Shown: positions 1 to 9,475, counted from the stretch's first letter. The stretch is DNA of 64,000 nucleotides from Actinophytocola glycyrrhizae (GCF_042653545.1 NZ_JBHSIS010000003.1:1-64000), one strand, 5' to 3'. The notes: generated by a model not told the origin, from the letters alone. Program-made: numbers and translations.

Positions 1-411
1 CCGCAACTCGCGGTTACCGGCCTCAGCCAGCTTCGCGACCTTCGGCCGCCGCGCCCGCTCCCGCGCCGCCACCTCCGCCCGATACGCCCGATACCCATCC
101 CGGCCACCGTTGTTCCTGACCTCACGACTGACCGTCGAGGGCTCACGACCCAACTTCCCGGCGATCTCCCGAAACGGACGCTTCGCGGACAGACCACGCG
201 AGATCTCCTCCCGCTCAGCCAACGACAGATAGCGCTCGCCCAACGGGCGCGGTGCGTTCCCGATCACCCCACCAGCCTCACGAAACCACCGCCGCCCCGT
301 CTCGTGCGACACGCCCGCCGCCAACGAGGCAGGCCTCACAGCCCGACCAGCACGAACCTCCTCCCAAAACCGCACCCGCACCACACGCGGCAACACCAAC
401 CCAGCAGCCAT
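1..411 (-). CDS. IS30 family transposase, N-terminal 137 residues (partial)
   Basis: The frame opens with ATG at 411 and runs without a stop to the window edge. Two helix-turn-helix segments are visible: residues about 15-47 (AGVSHETGRRWFREAGG) and 62-99 (EISRGLSAKRPFREIAGKLG followed by REPSTVSRE), the second being the HTH_38-type domain of IS30 transposases. The DDE catalytic domain would lie beyond the edge. The reading frame shows no break in the visible part, so the gene may be intact. The transposase binds the element ends and mobilises the IS by a circular intermediate in characterised IS30 members; that is family knowledge. Confidence 0.8.
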   Translation of the reverse strand, partial: MAAGLVLPRVVRVRFWEEVRAGRAVRPASLAAGVSHETGRRWFREAGGVIGNAPRPLGERYLSLAEREEISRGLSAKRPFREIAGKLGREPSTVSREVRNNGGRDGYRAYRAEVAARERARRPKVAKLAEAGNRELR

Positions 412-430
412 CACAAACTCCCAGCTCACA

Positions 431-458
431 GAGGGTGTTGCAACGACCGAGTGAATCC
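431..458 (-). repeat. Probable terminal inverted repeat of the IS30 element
   Basis: The 28 bases between the transposase start and ordinary flanking DNA read GGATTCACTCGGTCGTTGCA then ACACCCTC on the minus strand, resembling IS30 ends of actinomycetes. The partner repeat lies outside the window. Confidence 0.5.
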
Positions 459-689
459 ACCCGTCTTTCGGGACGTCGGCGGGTGTCTCACCGGCGCGAC
501 ATGACGGTTTGCCAGGGAACGACGCGACCAGGTCGGAGACCCTGGATTGCGGGCCGCCGGTACCCCCGGAACCGGCGGTCCGCCGTCTCGAAGGGCACCT
601 TCGAGACAACGGGGTGCCGTGCGGGAGCAGGGCTCCTGCTTGGCACCGGTCACGTCCCGAGGGTGCCCTTCGGGACGTGCCTCCCCGGA
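459..689. other. Intergenic stretch with two strong hairpins
   Basis: No gene seen. A 10-bp perfect stem with 3-nt loop lies at 585-594/598-607 (arm GTCTCGAAGG). A second, 13-bp stem with one bulge lies at 651-663/666-679 (arm CACGTCCCGAGGG), eleven bases past the stop of the minus-strand regulator at 690, so it could terminate that transcript. A looser nested inverted repeat (GGTGCC..GGCACC) lies between them at about 613-648. There is no T-run after either hairpin. Confidence 0.5.
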
Positions 690-1445
690 CTACAGGCGGG
701 CCTGCGCGTAGGCGGCCATGGCCTTGCGCATGAACTCCGCCAGCCGTGGGTCCGTCTTGTCGAAGTTCGCGCGGAACCTCGGGTCGTCGGCGTACAGGTC
801 GCCCAGACCGGTGTAGGACTCGCGGTTCGGCGTCCAGTGCCCGGACGACAGCCAGCGGTAGTGCCCGTCGACCACGTCGAGCACCTCGGTGTCAGCCGGC
901 TCGTGGCCCGCGTCGATCAGTGCGACGAGTGCGGCGAGCTGCTCTGCCCACAGCTTGCCCTGGGACTGCCACCATTCCTTGGACTTGTCCTTGACGTGCG
1001 CGTTCGCGGCGTCCACCTGTTCGGCGCCCCACCGCTGTCGCGCCTCCTCCTGCAGTTCCTCCTGCTTCGTGGAGTCGAACCCCTCGAACCAGTGCTCCAT
1101 CGATGTCACGTTGTCACCTCCTTCCAGTTCCTCGATCGTGCGTGTGACGGTGCGCGCGAGCCGTGCGAAGCGGTCCTGCTCGGCCAGCAGCCAACGCCGG
1201 TGCATCCGCAGCACCTCGACCGGGTCCCGGCCCTGCTGGACGATCTCCCTGATCGCGTCCAGTCCGACGCCCAGCTCCCGCATCACGAGGATCTGCTGCA
1301 GCCGCAGCAGTTGTTCCTGCTCGTAGTAGCGGTAGCCGTTGCCGCCGACCCACGCCGGCGGCAGCAACCCGATCTCGTCGTAGTGCCGCAGGGTGCGGGA
1401 CGTCACCTTCGACATCTTCGCGACCTGCGCGATCGACCACGCCAT
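690..1445 (-). CDS. MerR family regulator with TipAS antibiotic-recognition domain (TipA-like)
   Basis: The 251-residue protein begins with a MerR winged helix (residues 1-70; SIAQVAKMSKVTSRTLRHYD then GYRYYEQEQLLRLQQI), a dimerisation coiled coil (about 75-112), and a TipAS-type domain (about 135-251; WFEGFDSTKQEEL, then GHEPADTEVLDVVDGHYRWL). In Streptomyces TipAL this domain binds thiopeptides covalently and activates the gene's own promoter; family knowledge. TipAS's ligand cysteine is not evident here, so the ligand may differ. Translation starts at the ATG at 1445, seven bases after the -10 hexamer. The ADP-ribosylglycohydrolase gene is divergent across 62 bases, so the regulator may control both; inference. 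Confidence 0.85.
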   Translation of the reverse strand: MAWSIAQVAKMSKVTSRTLRHYDEIGLLPPAWVGGNGYRYYEQEQLLRLQQILVMRELGVGLDAIREIVQQGRDPVEVLRMHRRWLLAEQDRFARLARTVTRTIEELEGGDNVTSMEHWFEGFDSTKQEELQEEARQRWGAEQVDAANAHVKDKSKEWWQSQGKLWAEQLAALVALIDAGHEPADTEVLDVVDGHYRWLSSGHWTPNRESYTGLGDLYADDPRFRANFDKTDPRLAEFMRKAMAAYAQARL

Positions 1446-1452
1446 GTGAACG

Positions 1453-1483
1453 ACGATAGAAGTTGACGCAACGTCAAAGTCAA
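1453..1483 (-). promoter_or_regulatory. MerR-type autoregulated promoter with 19-bp spacer and palindromic operator
   Basis: On the minus strand a -35 TTGACT (1483-1478), a 19-nt spacer (1477-1459) and a -10 TATCGT (1458-1453) are seen. The spacer contains the perfect inverted repeat TTGACG-TTG-CGTCAA (1477-1463). An over-long 19-bp spacer with a dyad inside it is the hallmark of MerR-activated promoters. The start codon at 1445 leaves almost no leader. Confidence 0.75.
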
Positions 1484-1507
1484 GCGTGCGTGTGGTAGAA
1501 GCACGAC

Positions 1508-2344
1508 GTGCGCGAACACGCTTACGCGAGCCTGGTTGGCACCGCCGTCGGGGACGCTCTCGGCGAGGGCCTGTACCTGCGGGACAACGCGGTCCGCCGC
1601 CGCCTCCCGGCCGCCCCGTGGCGCTGGACCGACGACACGGAGATGGCCTGCTCGGTCTTCCGGGTGCTCGACACCCACGGCCGCGCCGACCCGGAGGCCC
1701 TCGCGGCGAGCTTCGTCGCGCACCACGACGTCGACCGCGGCTACGGCGCGGGCATCGACGCGATGATGCGGGAGGTCAGCCGCGGCGGGGACCTGCGTGC
1801 GCTGGCGATGTCGGCGTTCGGCGGCACCGGTTCGTGGGGCAACGGCGCGGCCATGCGGGTGGCGCCGCTCGGCGCGTGGTTCGCCGGTGACCCGCTCCGG
1901 GCGGCGGCGGAGGCCGCGGTGTCCGCGGCGGTCACGCACACGCACCCCGAGGGTGTCGCGGGAGCGGTGGCGGTGGCGGTCGCCGCCGCGGTGCCGCCGG
2001 GGCACATGTTCGCCGAGGTCCTGCGCCACACGCCGCCGGGCGAGGTGCGTGCCGGGATCTCGAAGGCCGCCGCGCTGGCCGCCACCCCGGAGGAGGCCGC
2101 GACCGAGCTGGGCACCGGCGGCCGGGTGAGCGCCCCGGACACGGTGCCGCTCGCGCTGTGGGTGATCGCCCGCCACCCCCACGACTACGAGGAAGCCGTG
2201 TGGGAGGTCGCCGCGCTGGCCGAGGACGTCGACACGCTGTGCGCGATCGTCGGCGGCGTCATCGCGACCCGCGTCGGTCAGGAGGGGATCCCGGCCGGGT
2301 GGCGCCGGTCCGTGGAGCCGCTCCCCGGCTGGCTGATGCCCTGA
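1508..2344 (+). CDS. ADP-ribosylglycohydrolase family protein (DraG-like)
   Basis: This 278-residue protein has the family's two metal-binding signatures: WTDDTEM at residues 40-46 and the C-terminal DVDTLCAIVGGVIATRVG. It starts with the typical ASLVGTAVGDALGEG glycine-rich segment. The family hydrolyses ADP-ribose from arginine, or ADP-ribose derivatives, using two magnesium ions; the exact substrate here is unknown. The GTG at 1508 sits six bases after a possible -10 TAGAAG (1496-1501), suggesting a leaderless message. It is divergent from the TipA-like gene. The downstream minus-strand methyltransferase ends 11 bases after its stop. Confidence 0.85.
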   Translation: MREHAYASLVGTAVGDALGEGLYLRDNAVRRRLPAAPWRWTDDTEMACSVFRVLDTHGRADPEALAASFVAHHDVDRGYGAGIDAMMREVSRGGDLRALAMSAFGGTGSWGNGAAMRVAPLGAWFAGDPLRAAAEAAVSAAVTHTHPEGVAGAVAVAVAAAVPPGHMFAEVLRHTPPGEVRAGISKAAALAATPEEAATELGTGGRVSAPDTVPLALWVIARHPHDYEEAVWEVAALAEDVDTLCAIVGGVIATRVGQEGIPAGWRRSVEPLPGWLMP

Positions 2345-2354
2345 CCGACGCTTT

Positions 2355-3179
2355 TCAGGGCGTCGGGGCCGCGGCCGACCAGTCGAGGGTCACCTCGCCG
2401 AGGCGCCACCGTTTGCGGCGGTCGCGCACCGGCCAGTCCCGCGCCAGCAACGCCACCGCCTCCGTCCACCTGGCGCGGGGCCCGAAGTTCGCGAACGGCG
2501 CGGCACGGGCCCAGCAACGGTCGAGCGCGGTGAACAGGGCGTGCACCCGCTCACCAGGCACGTTGCGGTGGATCAACGCCTTCGGCAGCCGTTCCGCCAG
2601 GTCGGAGGGCTGCTCCAGATCGTTCGGCAGGCAGGCGAGCGTCAGTGTGCGGGGACCGGCCGCGTCGAGCGTGACCCAGCAGCAGCGGCGGCCGAGCTCG
2701 TCACAGGTGCCCTCGACGATCAGCCCGCCCGGCGCGAGCCGCTCCCGCATCGCGGTCCAGGCGGCGGCGACCTCCGCCTCGTCGTACTGGCGCAGCACGT
2801 TGAACGCCCGCACCAGCACCGGCCGCGTGCCGGCCAGCTCGAACCCGCCCCGCCGGAACTCCAGCCTGGGCGGGTCGGCGGCGGGTGCCGCGGCCGCGAC
2901 CCGCTCGGGGTCGATCTCCAGCCCGAGCACCCGGACGTCCGCGCGGACCGTCGCGGCACGGCGGGCCAGCTCGACGGTCGTGACCGGGGTGGCGCCGTAG
3001 CCGAGGTCGACGACCAGCGGGTCGGCGGCGTCGGCGATGGCGGCACGGACCCGGTGCGTGCCCGCGACCCAGCGGTCGCAGCGCCGCAGCCGGTTGGGGT
3101 TGGTGGTGCCGCGGGTCAGGGTGCCGAGCGGCTTCGCGGACCGGGCAGCCGGTCCGGTCAGGCGCGCTCGGCCAGCCAC
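2355..3179 (-). CDS. Class I SAM-dependent methyltransferase-like protein
   Basis: The 274-residue protein carries a class I methyltransferase motif I at about residues 55-68 (VVDLGYGATPVTTVEL), an acidic post-II loop (VLGLEIDPERV) and a later LAPGGLIVEGTCDE strand. The N-terminal block GTLTRGTTNPNRLRRCDRW precedes the fold. I do not recognise the substrate. Its start overlaps the end of the DUF2505 gene upstream by 22 bases, so the two are probably co-transcribed. Sits between an ADP-ribosylglycohydrolase and murB without an obvious functional link. Confidence 0.7.
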   Translation of the reverse strand: MAGRARLTGPAARSAKPLGTLTRGTTNPNRLRRCDRWVAGTHRVRAAIADAADPLVVDLGYGATPVTTVELARRAATVRADVRVLGLEIDPERVAAAAPAADPPRLEFRRGGFELAGTRPVLVRAFNVLRQYDEAEVAAAWTAMRERLAPGGLIVEGTCDELGRRCCWVTLDAAGPRTLTLACLPNDLEQPSDLAERLPKALIHRNVPGERVHALFTALDRCWARAAPFANFGPRARWTEAVALLARDWPVRDRRKRWRLGEVTLDWSAAAPTP

Positions 3180-3646
3180 TTCTCTGCGTACTCCGCTTCG
3201 GCGGCGAGCAGCTTCGTGACCTGCTCGGCGACCACCTTCTCGATCTTCCCGCCGACCAGCGGGATGGCGACCTTCACCTCGGCGCTGATCACCAGCTCGG
3301 TGCCGCCGCCGCGTTCGGTCAGCCGCCCGCGCGAGGTGATGTCGGCAGGCACCCCGTTGATCGTCGCCCGGCCCGCCGACTCGTACCCGCGCCAGCGCTC
3401 CTCCCGCTCCACCACGAGGTCGCCGTTGACGATCGACCGCACGACACTCGGCAGCTTGCTCCCGTCGACGCCCTGGCGGAGGCGGAACGCGGCGCTCTCG
3501 CCCGTGCTGTGGTGGTCGAGCAGCGCGGCGGACTTGCCGCCGAGGTCGCGCAGGCGCGCGGTGAGGAACATCTCGTCCACCAGGGTCGAGAAGACGTCGC
3601 CGGCCTGCGCGGCGAAGGTGGCGCGGTGCTCGAAGCGGCTGGGCAT
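3158..3646 (-). CDS. DUF2505 family protein
   Basis: About 162 residues, one START/SRPBCC-like domain: PSRFEHRATFAAQAGDVFST at the N-terminus and GGGTELVISAEVKVAIPLVG then KIEKVVAEQ near the C-terminus match the DUF2505 pattern common in actinobacteria. The function is unknown; the fold is expected to bind a hydrophobic ligand. The frame also opens at 3673, but that ATG overlaps the ATG of murB on the other strand, and family members begin close to the FEHRATF block, so I place the start at 3646. It is divergent from murB. Confidence 0.75.
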   Translation of the reverse strand: MPSRFEHRATFAAQAGDVFSTLVDEMFLTARLRDLGGKSAALLDHHSTGESAAFRLRQGVDGSKLPSVVRSIVNGDLVVEREERWRGYESAGRATINGVPADITSRGRLTERGGGTELVISAEVKVAIPLVGGKIEKVVAEQVTKLLAAEAEYAEKWLAERA

Positions 3647-3671
3647 GAACGGGAGGTTACCGTTGGAGCCC

Positions 3672-4735
<1,064 letters not shown>

Positions 4736-4739
<4 letters not shown>

Positions 4740-5470
4740 CCGCGGGACGCGCGGGTGGCCGATGCCTGCGCGCGTGGCTTCATGACGATCTGGTCCAGGT
4801 TGACGTGCGCGGGGCGGGTCACCGCGAACGTGACCACCTCCGCGACGTCGTCGGCGGTCAGCGGCACCAGCCCGTCGTACACCGCGGCCGCCCGCGAGGT
4901 GTCGCCGTCGAAGCGGACCAGTGAGAACTCCGTCTCCACCATCCCCGGCAGCACCTCGGTGAACCGCACCGGCTGCCCGAGCAGCTCACCGCGCAACGTC
5001 CGGTGCAGTGCCGACTGCGCGTGCTTGGCGCTCGTGTAACCGGCGCCGTTGTCGTACACCTCGGTCGCCGCGATCGACGTGATCGTCACCACGTGGCCGT
5101 CGCCCGACGACACCAGCGACGGCAGCAGCGCCTTGGTCATCCGCAGCGTGCCGAGGACGTTCGTCTCCCACATCCAGCGCCAGTGGTCCTCGTCGGCGTC
5201 GGCGACCGGCGCCATGCCCCTGGCGCCGCCCGCGTTGTTGACCAGCACCCGGCACGGCCCGGCGGCGGCCACGAACGACTCGATCGACGAGGGCTCCGTC
5301 ACATCCAGCGGCAGCGCCACCCCGCCGACCGAGTCGGCCAGTTCGGTGAGCCGGTCGAGCCGCCGTGCGCCGAGGACCACCCGGAAACCCGCGTCGGCCA
5401 GGTGCCGGGCGGTGGCGGCGCCGATGCCCGAGCTGGCTCCGGTAACAATCGCTGTGCCGAGGTTGTTCAC
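4736..5470 (-). CDS. Short-chain dehydrogenase/reductase
   Basis: A classical SDR: cofactor loop TGASSGIGAATARHL near the N-terminus, NNAGGARGMAP, a catalytic serine in VVTITSIAATEVYDN, and Y-x-x-x-K in GYTSAKHAQ. The open frame extends upstream to 5593, but the protein proper begins near NNLGTAIVTG; I chose the GTG at 5470 (244 residues), with another GTG at 5488 possible. Substrate unknown. The same place, next to murB and an L,D-transpeptidase, holds an SDR (Rv0484c) in Mycobacterium tuberculosis. Confidence 0.85.
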
Positions 5471-5610
5471 GTTGACGATCCTGCACACGCGGGTAACCCG
5501 ATCAGTGGGAGGGTGTCGGGTGACGACTGTCACACCCCGTACTCGCGCACCAGGACGGCACTGGGGCGTCACTACAAAGAGGGACCCAAGCAAGGCGGAG
5601 GTTGGAAACG

Positions 5611-6777
5611 GTGAGATCCGGACGGCGGTTACTCGGCACGGTCGCGGCCCTGGTCGCCGCGCTCACGTTGCTCGCATCGTGCACGTCGGCGGTCGAGGGG
5701 AAGGGCAGTGGGCCGGCCGAGAAACCGGCGCCCGCCGCCAAGCTCGCGTTCGCGCCGGAGATCGGCGCCGTCGACGTGCCGCCGACCACGCCGGTGAAGA
5801 TCACCGTCGCGGACGGCGAGCTGACCGAGGCCACCGTCACCAACCCGGAGGGCCAGCCCGTCGCGGGGGAGATCGCTCCCGACAAGAAGAGCTGGACCAG
5901 CGGTGAGGCCCTCGGCTACGCCAAGGCGTACACGTACACGGTCAAGGCGGAGAACGCCGACGGCGAGGTGACCGAGAAGACGGGCGCCTTCAACACCCTC
6001 GCGCCCGCCGCGACCCCGCGCGCCACGATCAACCCCGGCGACGACGCGACCGTCGGCGTGGGCATGCCGGTCAGCATCAAGTTCCCCGAGGGCGGTCCCG
6101 AGGACAAGGCGGCCGTGGAGAAGGCGCTGACCGTGGAGACCTCCGAGCCCGTCGAGGGCTCGTGGGCGTGGATCAGCGACAGCCAGGTCGACTGGCGGCC
6201 CAAGGAGTACTGGCCCGCGAACACGCAGGTCACGGTGAACGCGAAGCTGTACGGCCTGGCCTACGGCGGCGGCGCGTACGGCAAGGCGGACCTGTCGACG
6301 AAGTTCACGATCGGCCGCAACCAGGTCGTGAAGATCCACACCCCGGACCACGTGATGAACGTCTACCGCAACGGTGAGCTGTACGCGAGCTACCCGTCGA
6401 GCAACGGCGACGACAACGACCCGAACCTGAACACGCCGAATGGCACCGTCATCGTCATGGCGAAGGAGCCGGTCGGCGACTTCTCCAACCCGGAGTACGG
6501 GTACACGAACGTGATGAAGAAGTGGGCCGTGCGCATCTCCAACCACGGCGAGTTCATCCACGAGAACAACGACAACGCCGCCAACATCGGCAAGAAGAAC
6601 AGCTCGCACGGCTGCGTCAACCTGCTCGAGGCCGACGCGAAGGCGTACTTCGACAGCGCGCTGATCGGCGACCCGGTGGAGATCACCGGGTCGAAGGTGA
6701 ACTTCCCGACGACCTCCGACGTGTTCGACTGGCTGATCCCGTGGGACCAGTGGCAGTCGATGTCGGCGCTGAGCTGA
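5611..6777 (+). CDS. L,D-transpeptidase lipoprotein (Ig-like domains plus YkuD)
   Basis: The enzyme makes 3-3 cross-links in peptidoglycan outside the membrane. A signal peptide ends in the lipobox LLASC (around residues 21-25). Two Ig-like regions follow (about 50-250), then the YkuD catalytic domain with HGEFIHENND and the SSHGCVNL active site. The C-terminal tail rich in W (DVFDWLIPWDQWQ) resembles the LdtMt2 group. GGCGGAGG at 5594-5601 is well spaced for the GTG at 5611, so I prefer it over the TTG at 5602. Corresponds to the murB-lprQ neighbourhood of mycobacteria. Confidence 0.92.
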   Translation: MRSGRRLLGTVAALVAALTLLASCTSAVEGKGSGPAEKPAPAAKLAFAPEIGAVDVPPTTPVKITVADGELTEATVTNPEGQPVAGEIAPDKKSWTSGEALGYAKAYTYTVKAENADGEVTEKTGAFNTLAPAATPRATINPGDDATVGVGMPVSIKFPEGGPEDKAAVEKALTVETSEPVEGSWAWISDSQVDWRPKEYWPANTQVTVNAKLYGLAYGGGAYGKADLSTKFTIGRNQVVKIHTPDHVMNVYRNGELYASYPSSNGDDNDPNLNTPNGTVIVMAKEPVGDFSNPEYGYTNVMKKWAVRISNHGEFIHENNDNAANIGKKNSSHGCVNLLEADAKAYFDSALIGDPVEITGSKVNFPTTSDVFDWLIPWDQWQSMSALS

Positions 6778-7608
6778 ATGGGGCGCGTCACCGGTGCGGG
6801 CGGCTCTCGCCTCGCCTTCCGCACCGCCGGTGATCCACAGGGGCCACCGATCGTGTTCGTGCACGGCTGGGCCGCGTCCGGTGCGGCGTGGTCCGGCCAG
6901 CTGAGTGATCCTGCTCTCGCCGGGCACCGGCTGGTCGCCGTCGACCTGCGCGGCCACGGCGCGTCCGACGTGCCCGCCGACGGCTACGACCGGCCCGAGG
7001 TGTGGGCCGGTGACCTCGCCGCCGTGCTCGACCACTGCCGCGCCGCCACCGGGCTCCCCCCGGTGCTCGTCGGCTGGTCCTACGGCGGCCTCGTCGTCAC
7101 CGACTACCTGCGGGAACGCGGCACAGCCGGGATCGCGGGCGTCGTGTACGCGGGCGCGCTGACCGAGGTGGGCCGCGACCGGCCGGGCGGGGTGATCGGC
7201 CCGGCGTGGGACGGGATCATGCGGCCCGCCCTGTCCGACGACCCCGAGGATGCGATCCCGGCGCTGACCACGCTCGCCAGGCGGATGACCGCGGCGCCGC
7301 TGCCGGGCGCCGACGTCCAGCGGTACGTCGGTGACATGCTCCGCGTGCCGCCCTCGGTCAGGAAGGCGCTGTTCCGGCGGGACGTCGGCAGCGCCGAGGT
7401 GCTCGCGGCGATCGACGTGCCGGTGCTGGTGGCGCACGGCACCGCCGACACGGTCGTCGCCCCGGCGAGTGCCGAGTACACGGCCGGGAAGATTTCGACC
7501 GCCGTCGTGCGTTGGTTCGAAGAAGTGGGACACATGCCGTTCGTGGAACGCCGTGCGGAGTTCAACGCGGCCCTGCTCGAGTTCGCGGGGCCGGTCGCCA
7601 ACCACTAG
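6778..7608 (+). CDS. Alpha/beta hydrolase
   Basis: A 276-residue alpha/beta hydrolase: oxyanion region FVHGWAASGAAWSGQL, nucleophile elbow VGWSYGG, catalytic acid in VAHGTADTVV and histidine in EEVGHMPFVE. The substrate cannot be told from sequence; the HG and DLRGHGASD motifs place it among haloperoxidase/epoxide hydrolase-like enzymes. Its ATG follows the stop of the L,D-transpeptidase gene immediately, and mshA starts 12 bases after its stop, so it probably shares a transcript with both. Confidence 0.85.
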   Translation: MGRVTGAGGSRLAFRTAGDPQGPPIVFVHGWAASGAAWSGQLSDPALAGHRLVAVDLRGHGASDVPADGYDRPEVWAGDLAAVLDHCRAATGLPPVLVGWSYGGLVVTDYLRERGTAGIAGVVYAGALTEVGRDRPGGVIGPAWDGIMRPALSDDPEDAIPALTTLARRMTAAPLPGADVQRYVGDMLRVPPSVRKALFRRDVGSAEVLAAIDVPVLVAHGTADTVVAPASAEYTAGKISTAVVRWFEEVGHMPFVERRAEFNAALLEFAGPVANH

Positions 7609-7620
7609 TCGGGAGTGGAT

Positions 7621-8949
7621 GTGACGGTCCGAGCGGATCAAGAGGATTCCGAGGGGTCGGTACTGCGCATGCGGCGGCTGCCGCGCAGGGTGGCGGTGCT
7701 GTCGCTGCACACCTCGCCGCTCGAACAGCCGGGCACCGGCGACGCGGGCGGCATGAACGTCTACGTCACCCAGACCGCGACCCGCATGGCGAGCCGGGGC
7801 ATCGAGGTCGAGGTGTTCACGCGGGCCACCTCGTCGGATCTGCCGCCGGTCGCCGAGCTGGCGCCCGGGGTGCTGGTCCGGCACGTCAACGCCGGGCCGT
7901 ACGAGGGGCTCGGCAAGGACGAGCTGCCGGCCCAGCTGTGCTCGTTCACCGCGGGCGTGCTGCGGGCCGAGGCCCGGCACGAACCCGGCCACTACGACCT
8001 CGTGCACTCGCACTACTGGCTGTCCGGCCAGGTCGGCTACCTGGTGCGGGACCGGTGGGGCGTGCCGCTCGTGCACTCCGCGCACACGCTCGCGAAGGTC
8101 AAGAACGCCGCGCTCGCCCACGGCGACACCCCGGAGCCGCGCACCCGCGAGATCGGCGAGCAGCAGGTCGTCGACGAGGCCGACCAGCTCATCGCCAACA
8201 CCGACGTCGAGGCCGCGCAGCTCGTCGACCTCTACGGCGCCGCGCAGGACAAGGTGCACACGGTCGCGCCCGGCGTCGACCTGGACCTGTTCCGGCCGGG
8301 TGACCGGGCCGCGGCCCGTGCCGCGCTCGGCATCGCGCAGGACGCCACGGTCCTCGCGTTCGTCGGCCGCATCCAGCCGCTGAAGGCACCCGACGTGCTG
8401 CTGCGCGCGGCCGCCGAGCTGCTGGCCGGCGGCGCGGTGAGCCGGGACCGGCTGGTCGTGGTGGTCGCCGGCGGGCCGTCGGGGTCCGGGCTGGAGGCGC
8501 CGACCGCGCTGCAGGAGCTGGCCGCGACGCTGCGCATCACCGACGTCGTGCGGTTCCTGCCGCCGCGCAGGGGTGCCGCGCTGCGGGACGTGTACCTGGC
8601 CGCGGACGTGGTCGCCGTGCCGAGCCACAACGAGTCGTTCGGGCTGGTCGCGCTGGAGGCGCAGGCGTGCGGAACGCCGGTGGTCGCGGCGGCGGTCGGC
8701 GGGCTGCCGGTCGCGGTGTCGAACCGCGAGTCCGGGCTGCTCGTGACCGGGCACCACGCGGGCAGGTGGGCCTCCGCGCTCGCGCACGTGGCGCTGCGGC
8801 CGGACGTGCGCGCCCGGCTGTCGGTCGGCGCCGTCGAGCACGCCACCCGGTTCTCGTGGGACCGTACGACTGACGCGCTGGTCGCCGGGTACGTCGACGC
8901 CGCGACCGCGTTCCGGCGCGCGTTGTTCGAGACCGAGGTGGCGGTGTGA
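7621..8949 (+). CDS. mshA: D-inositol-3-phosphate glycosyltransferase MshA (mycothiol biosynthesis)
   Basis: MshA joins GlcNAc from UDP-GlcNAc to 1L-inositol-1-phosphate, the first step of mycothiol synthesis. The GT-B, GT4-family protein (about 442 residues) has LHTSPLEQPGTGDAGGMNVY for the inositol-phosphate site, DLVHSHYWLSGQVG, HTLAKVKNAALAHGD, and the UDP-sugar site HNESFGLVALEAQACGTPVV near the C-terminus. GGGAG at 7611-7615 suits the GTG at 7621; a GTG at 7615 overlaps that site. The YbjN gene follows, as beside Rv0486. Mycothiol is confined to actinobacteria. Confidence 0.95.
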   Translation: MTVRADQEDSEGSVLRMRRLPRRVAVLSLHTSPLEQPGTGDAGGMNVYVTQTATRMASRGIEVEVFTRATSSDLPPVAELAPGVLVRHVNAGPYEGLGKDELPAQLCSFTAGVLRAEARHEPGHYDLVHSHYWLSGQVGYLVRDRWGVPLVHSAHTLAKVKNAALAHGDTPEPRTREIGEQQVVDEADQLIANTDVEAAQLVDLYGAAQDKVHTVAPGVDLDLFRPGDRAAARAALGIAQDATVLAFVGRIQPLKAPDVLLRAAAELLAGGAVSRDRLVVVVAGGPSGSGLEAPTALQELAATLRITDVVRFLPPRRGAALRDVYLAADVVAVPSHNESFGLVALEAQACGTPVVAAAVGGLPVAVSNRESGLLVTGHHAGRWASALAHVALRPDVRARLSVGAVEHATRFSWDRTTDALVAGYVDAATAFRRALFETEVAV

Positions 8950-8971
8950 ACGGAGCTTGCGGAGTGGGCCG

Positions 8972-9475
8972 ATGCCGTTGAGTGAGCTGAACGAGGTCAT
9001 CGAGGAGACCCTCGCCGAGCGGGAGCTGAAGTATTCCAGTCCCGCGGCGGGGCGGTACTTCGTCACGCTGCCGGGCACCAAGAAGCTGCAGACCAACGTG
9101 TGGCTGCGGGTGAACCCGCACGCGCTGGTGCTGGAGGCGTTCGTGTGCAGGCGCCCGGACGAGGCGTTCGAGGACGTGTACCGGTTCATGCTGCGGCGCA
9201 ACGCGAAGCTCTACGGCGTCGCGTACACGATCGACCAGCTCGGCGACATCTACCTGGTGGGGCGGGTCGCGCACGACGCGGTGACGCCGGACGAGCTGGA
9301 CCGGCTGCTCGGCCAGGTGCTCGAGGCGGCCGACGGCGACTTCAACACGCTGCTGGAGCTCGGGTTCGCGTCGTCGATCCGGCGGGAGTACGAGTGGCGG
9401 GTGTCCCGAGGTGAGTCACTCGCGAACCTCAAGGCGTTCGAGCACCTGCTGACGCCGTCGAGCCCGCCGGTTTGA
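8972..9475 (+). CDS. YbjN domain-containing protein
   Basis: A 167-residue protein with the type III secretion chaperone-like YbjN fold: KYSSPAAGRYFVTLPGTKKL, then NVWLRVNPHALVLEAFVCRR and RRNAKLYGVAYTIDQLGDIY. It follows mshA by 22 bases, as the homologous gene does in mycobacteria (Rv0487), so a role tied to mycothiol or its regulation is possible but unproven. The ATG at 8972 has GGAG at 8961-8964; an upstream in-frame TTG at 8957 lacks a ribosome site. Confidence 0.8.
   Translation: MPLSELNEVIEETLAERELKYSSPAAGRYFVTLPGTKKLQTNVWLRVNPHALVLEAFVCRRPDEAFEDVYRFMLRRNAKLYGVAYTIDQLGDIYLVGRVAHDAVTPDELDRLLGQVLEAADGDFNTLLELGFASSIRREYEWRVSRGESLANLKAFEHLLTPSSPPV

Larger units (their letters stand above)
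1..458 (-). mobile_element. IS30-family insertion sequence, 5' part, cut by window edge
   Basis: A transposase start lies about 47 bases inside a terminal sequence (431-458) of the kind that ends actinobacterial IS30 elements, carrying the words GTTGCAACACCC and GGATTCA near the outer end when read on the minus strand. Only the right-hand end as drawn is present; the rest lies left of base 1. I cannot tell from one end whether the element is complete or what target duplication it made. Confidence 0.7.

Noticed and set aside
5629..9201. 1190-codon open frame on the minus strand
   Set aside because: It runs antisense through the L,D-transpeptidase, hydrolase and mshA genes; the translation is low-complexity Arg/Gly/His/Val typical of a shadow of high-GC coding DNA.
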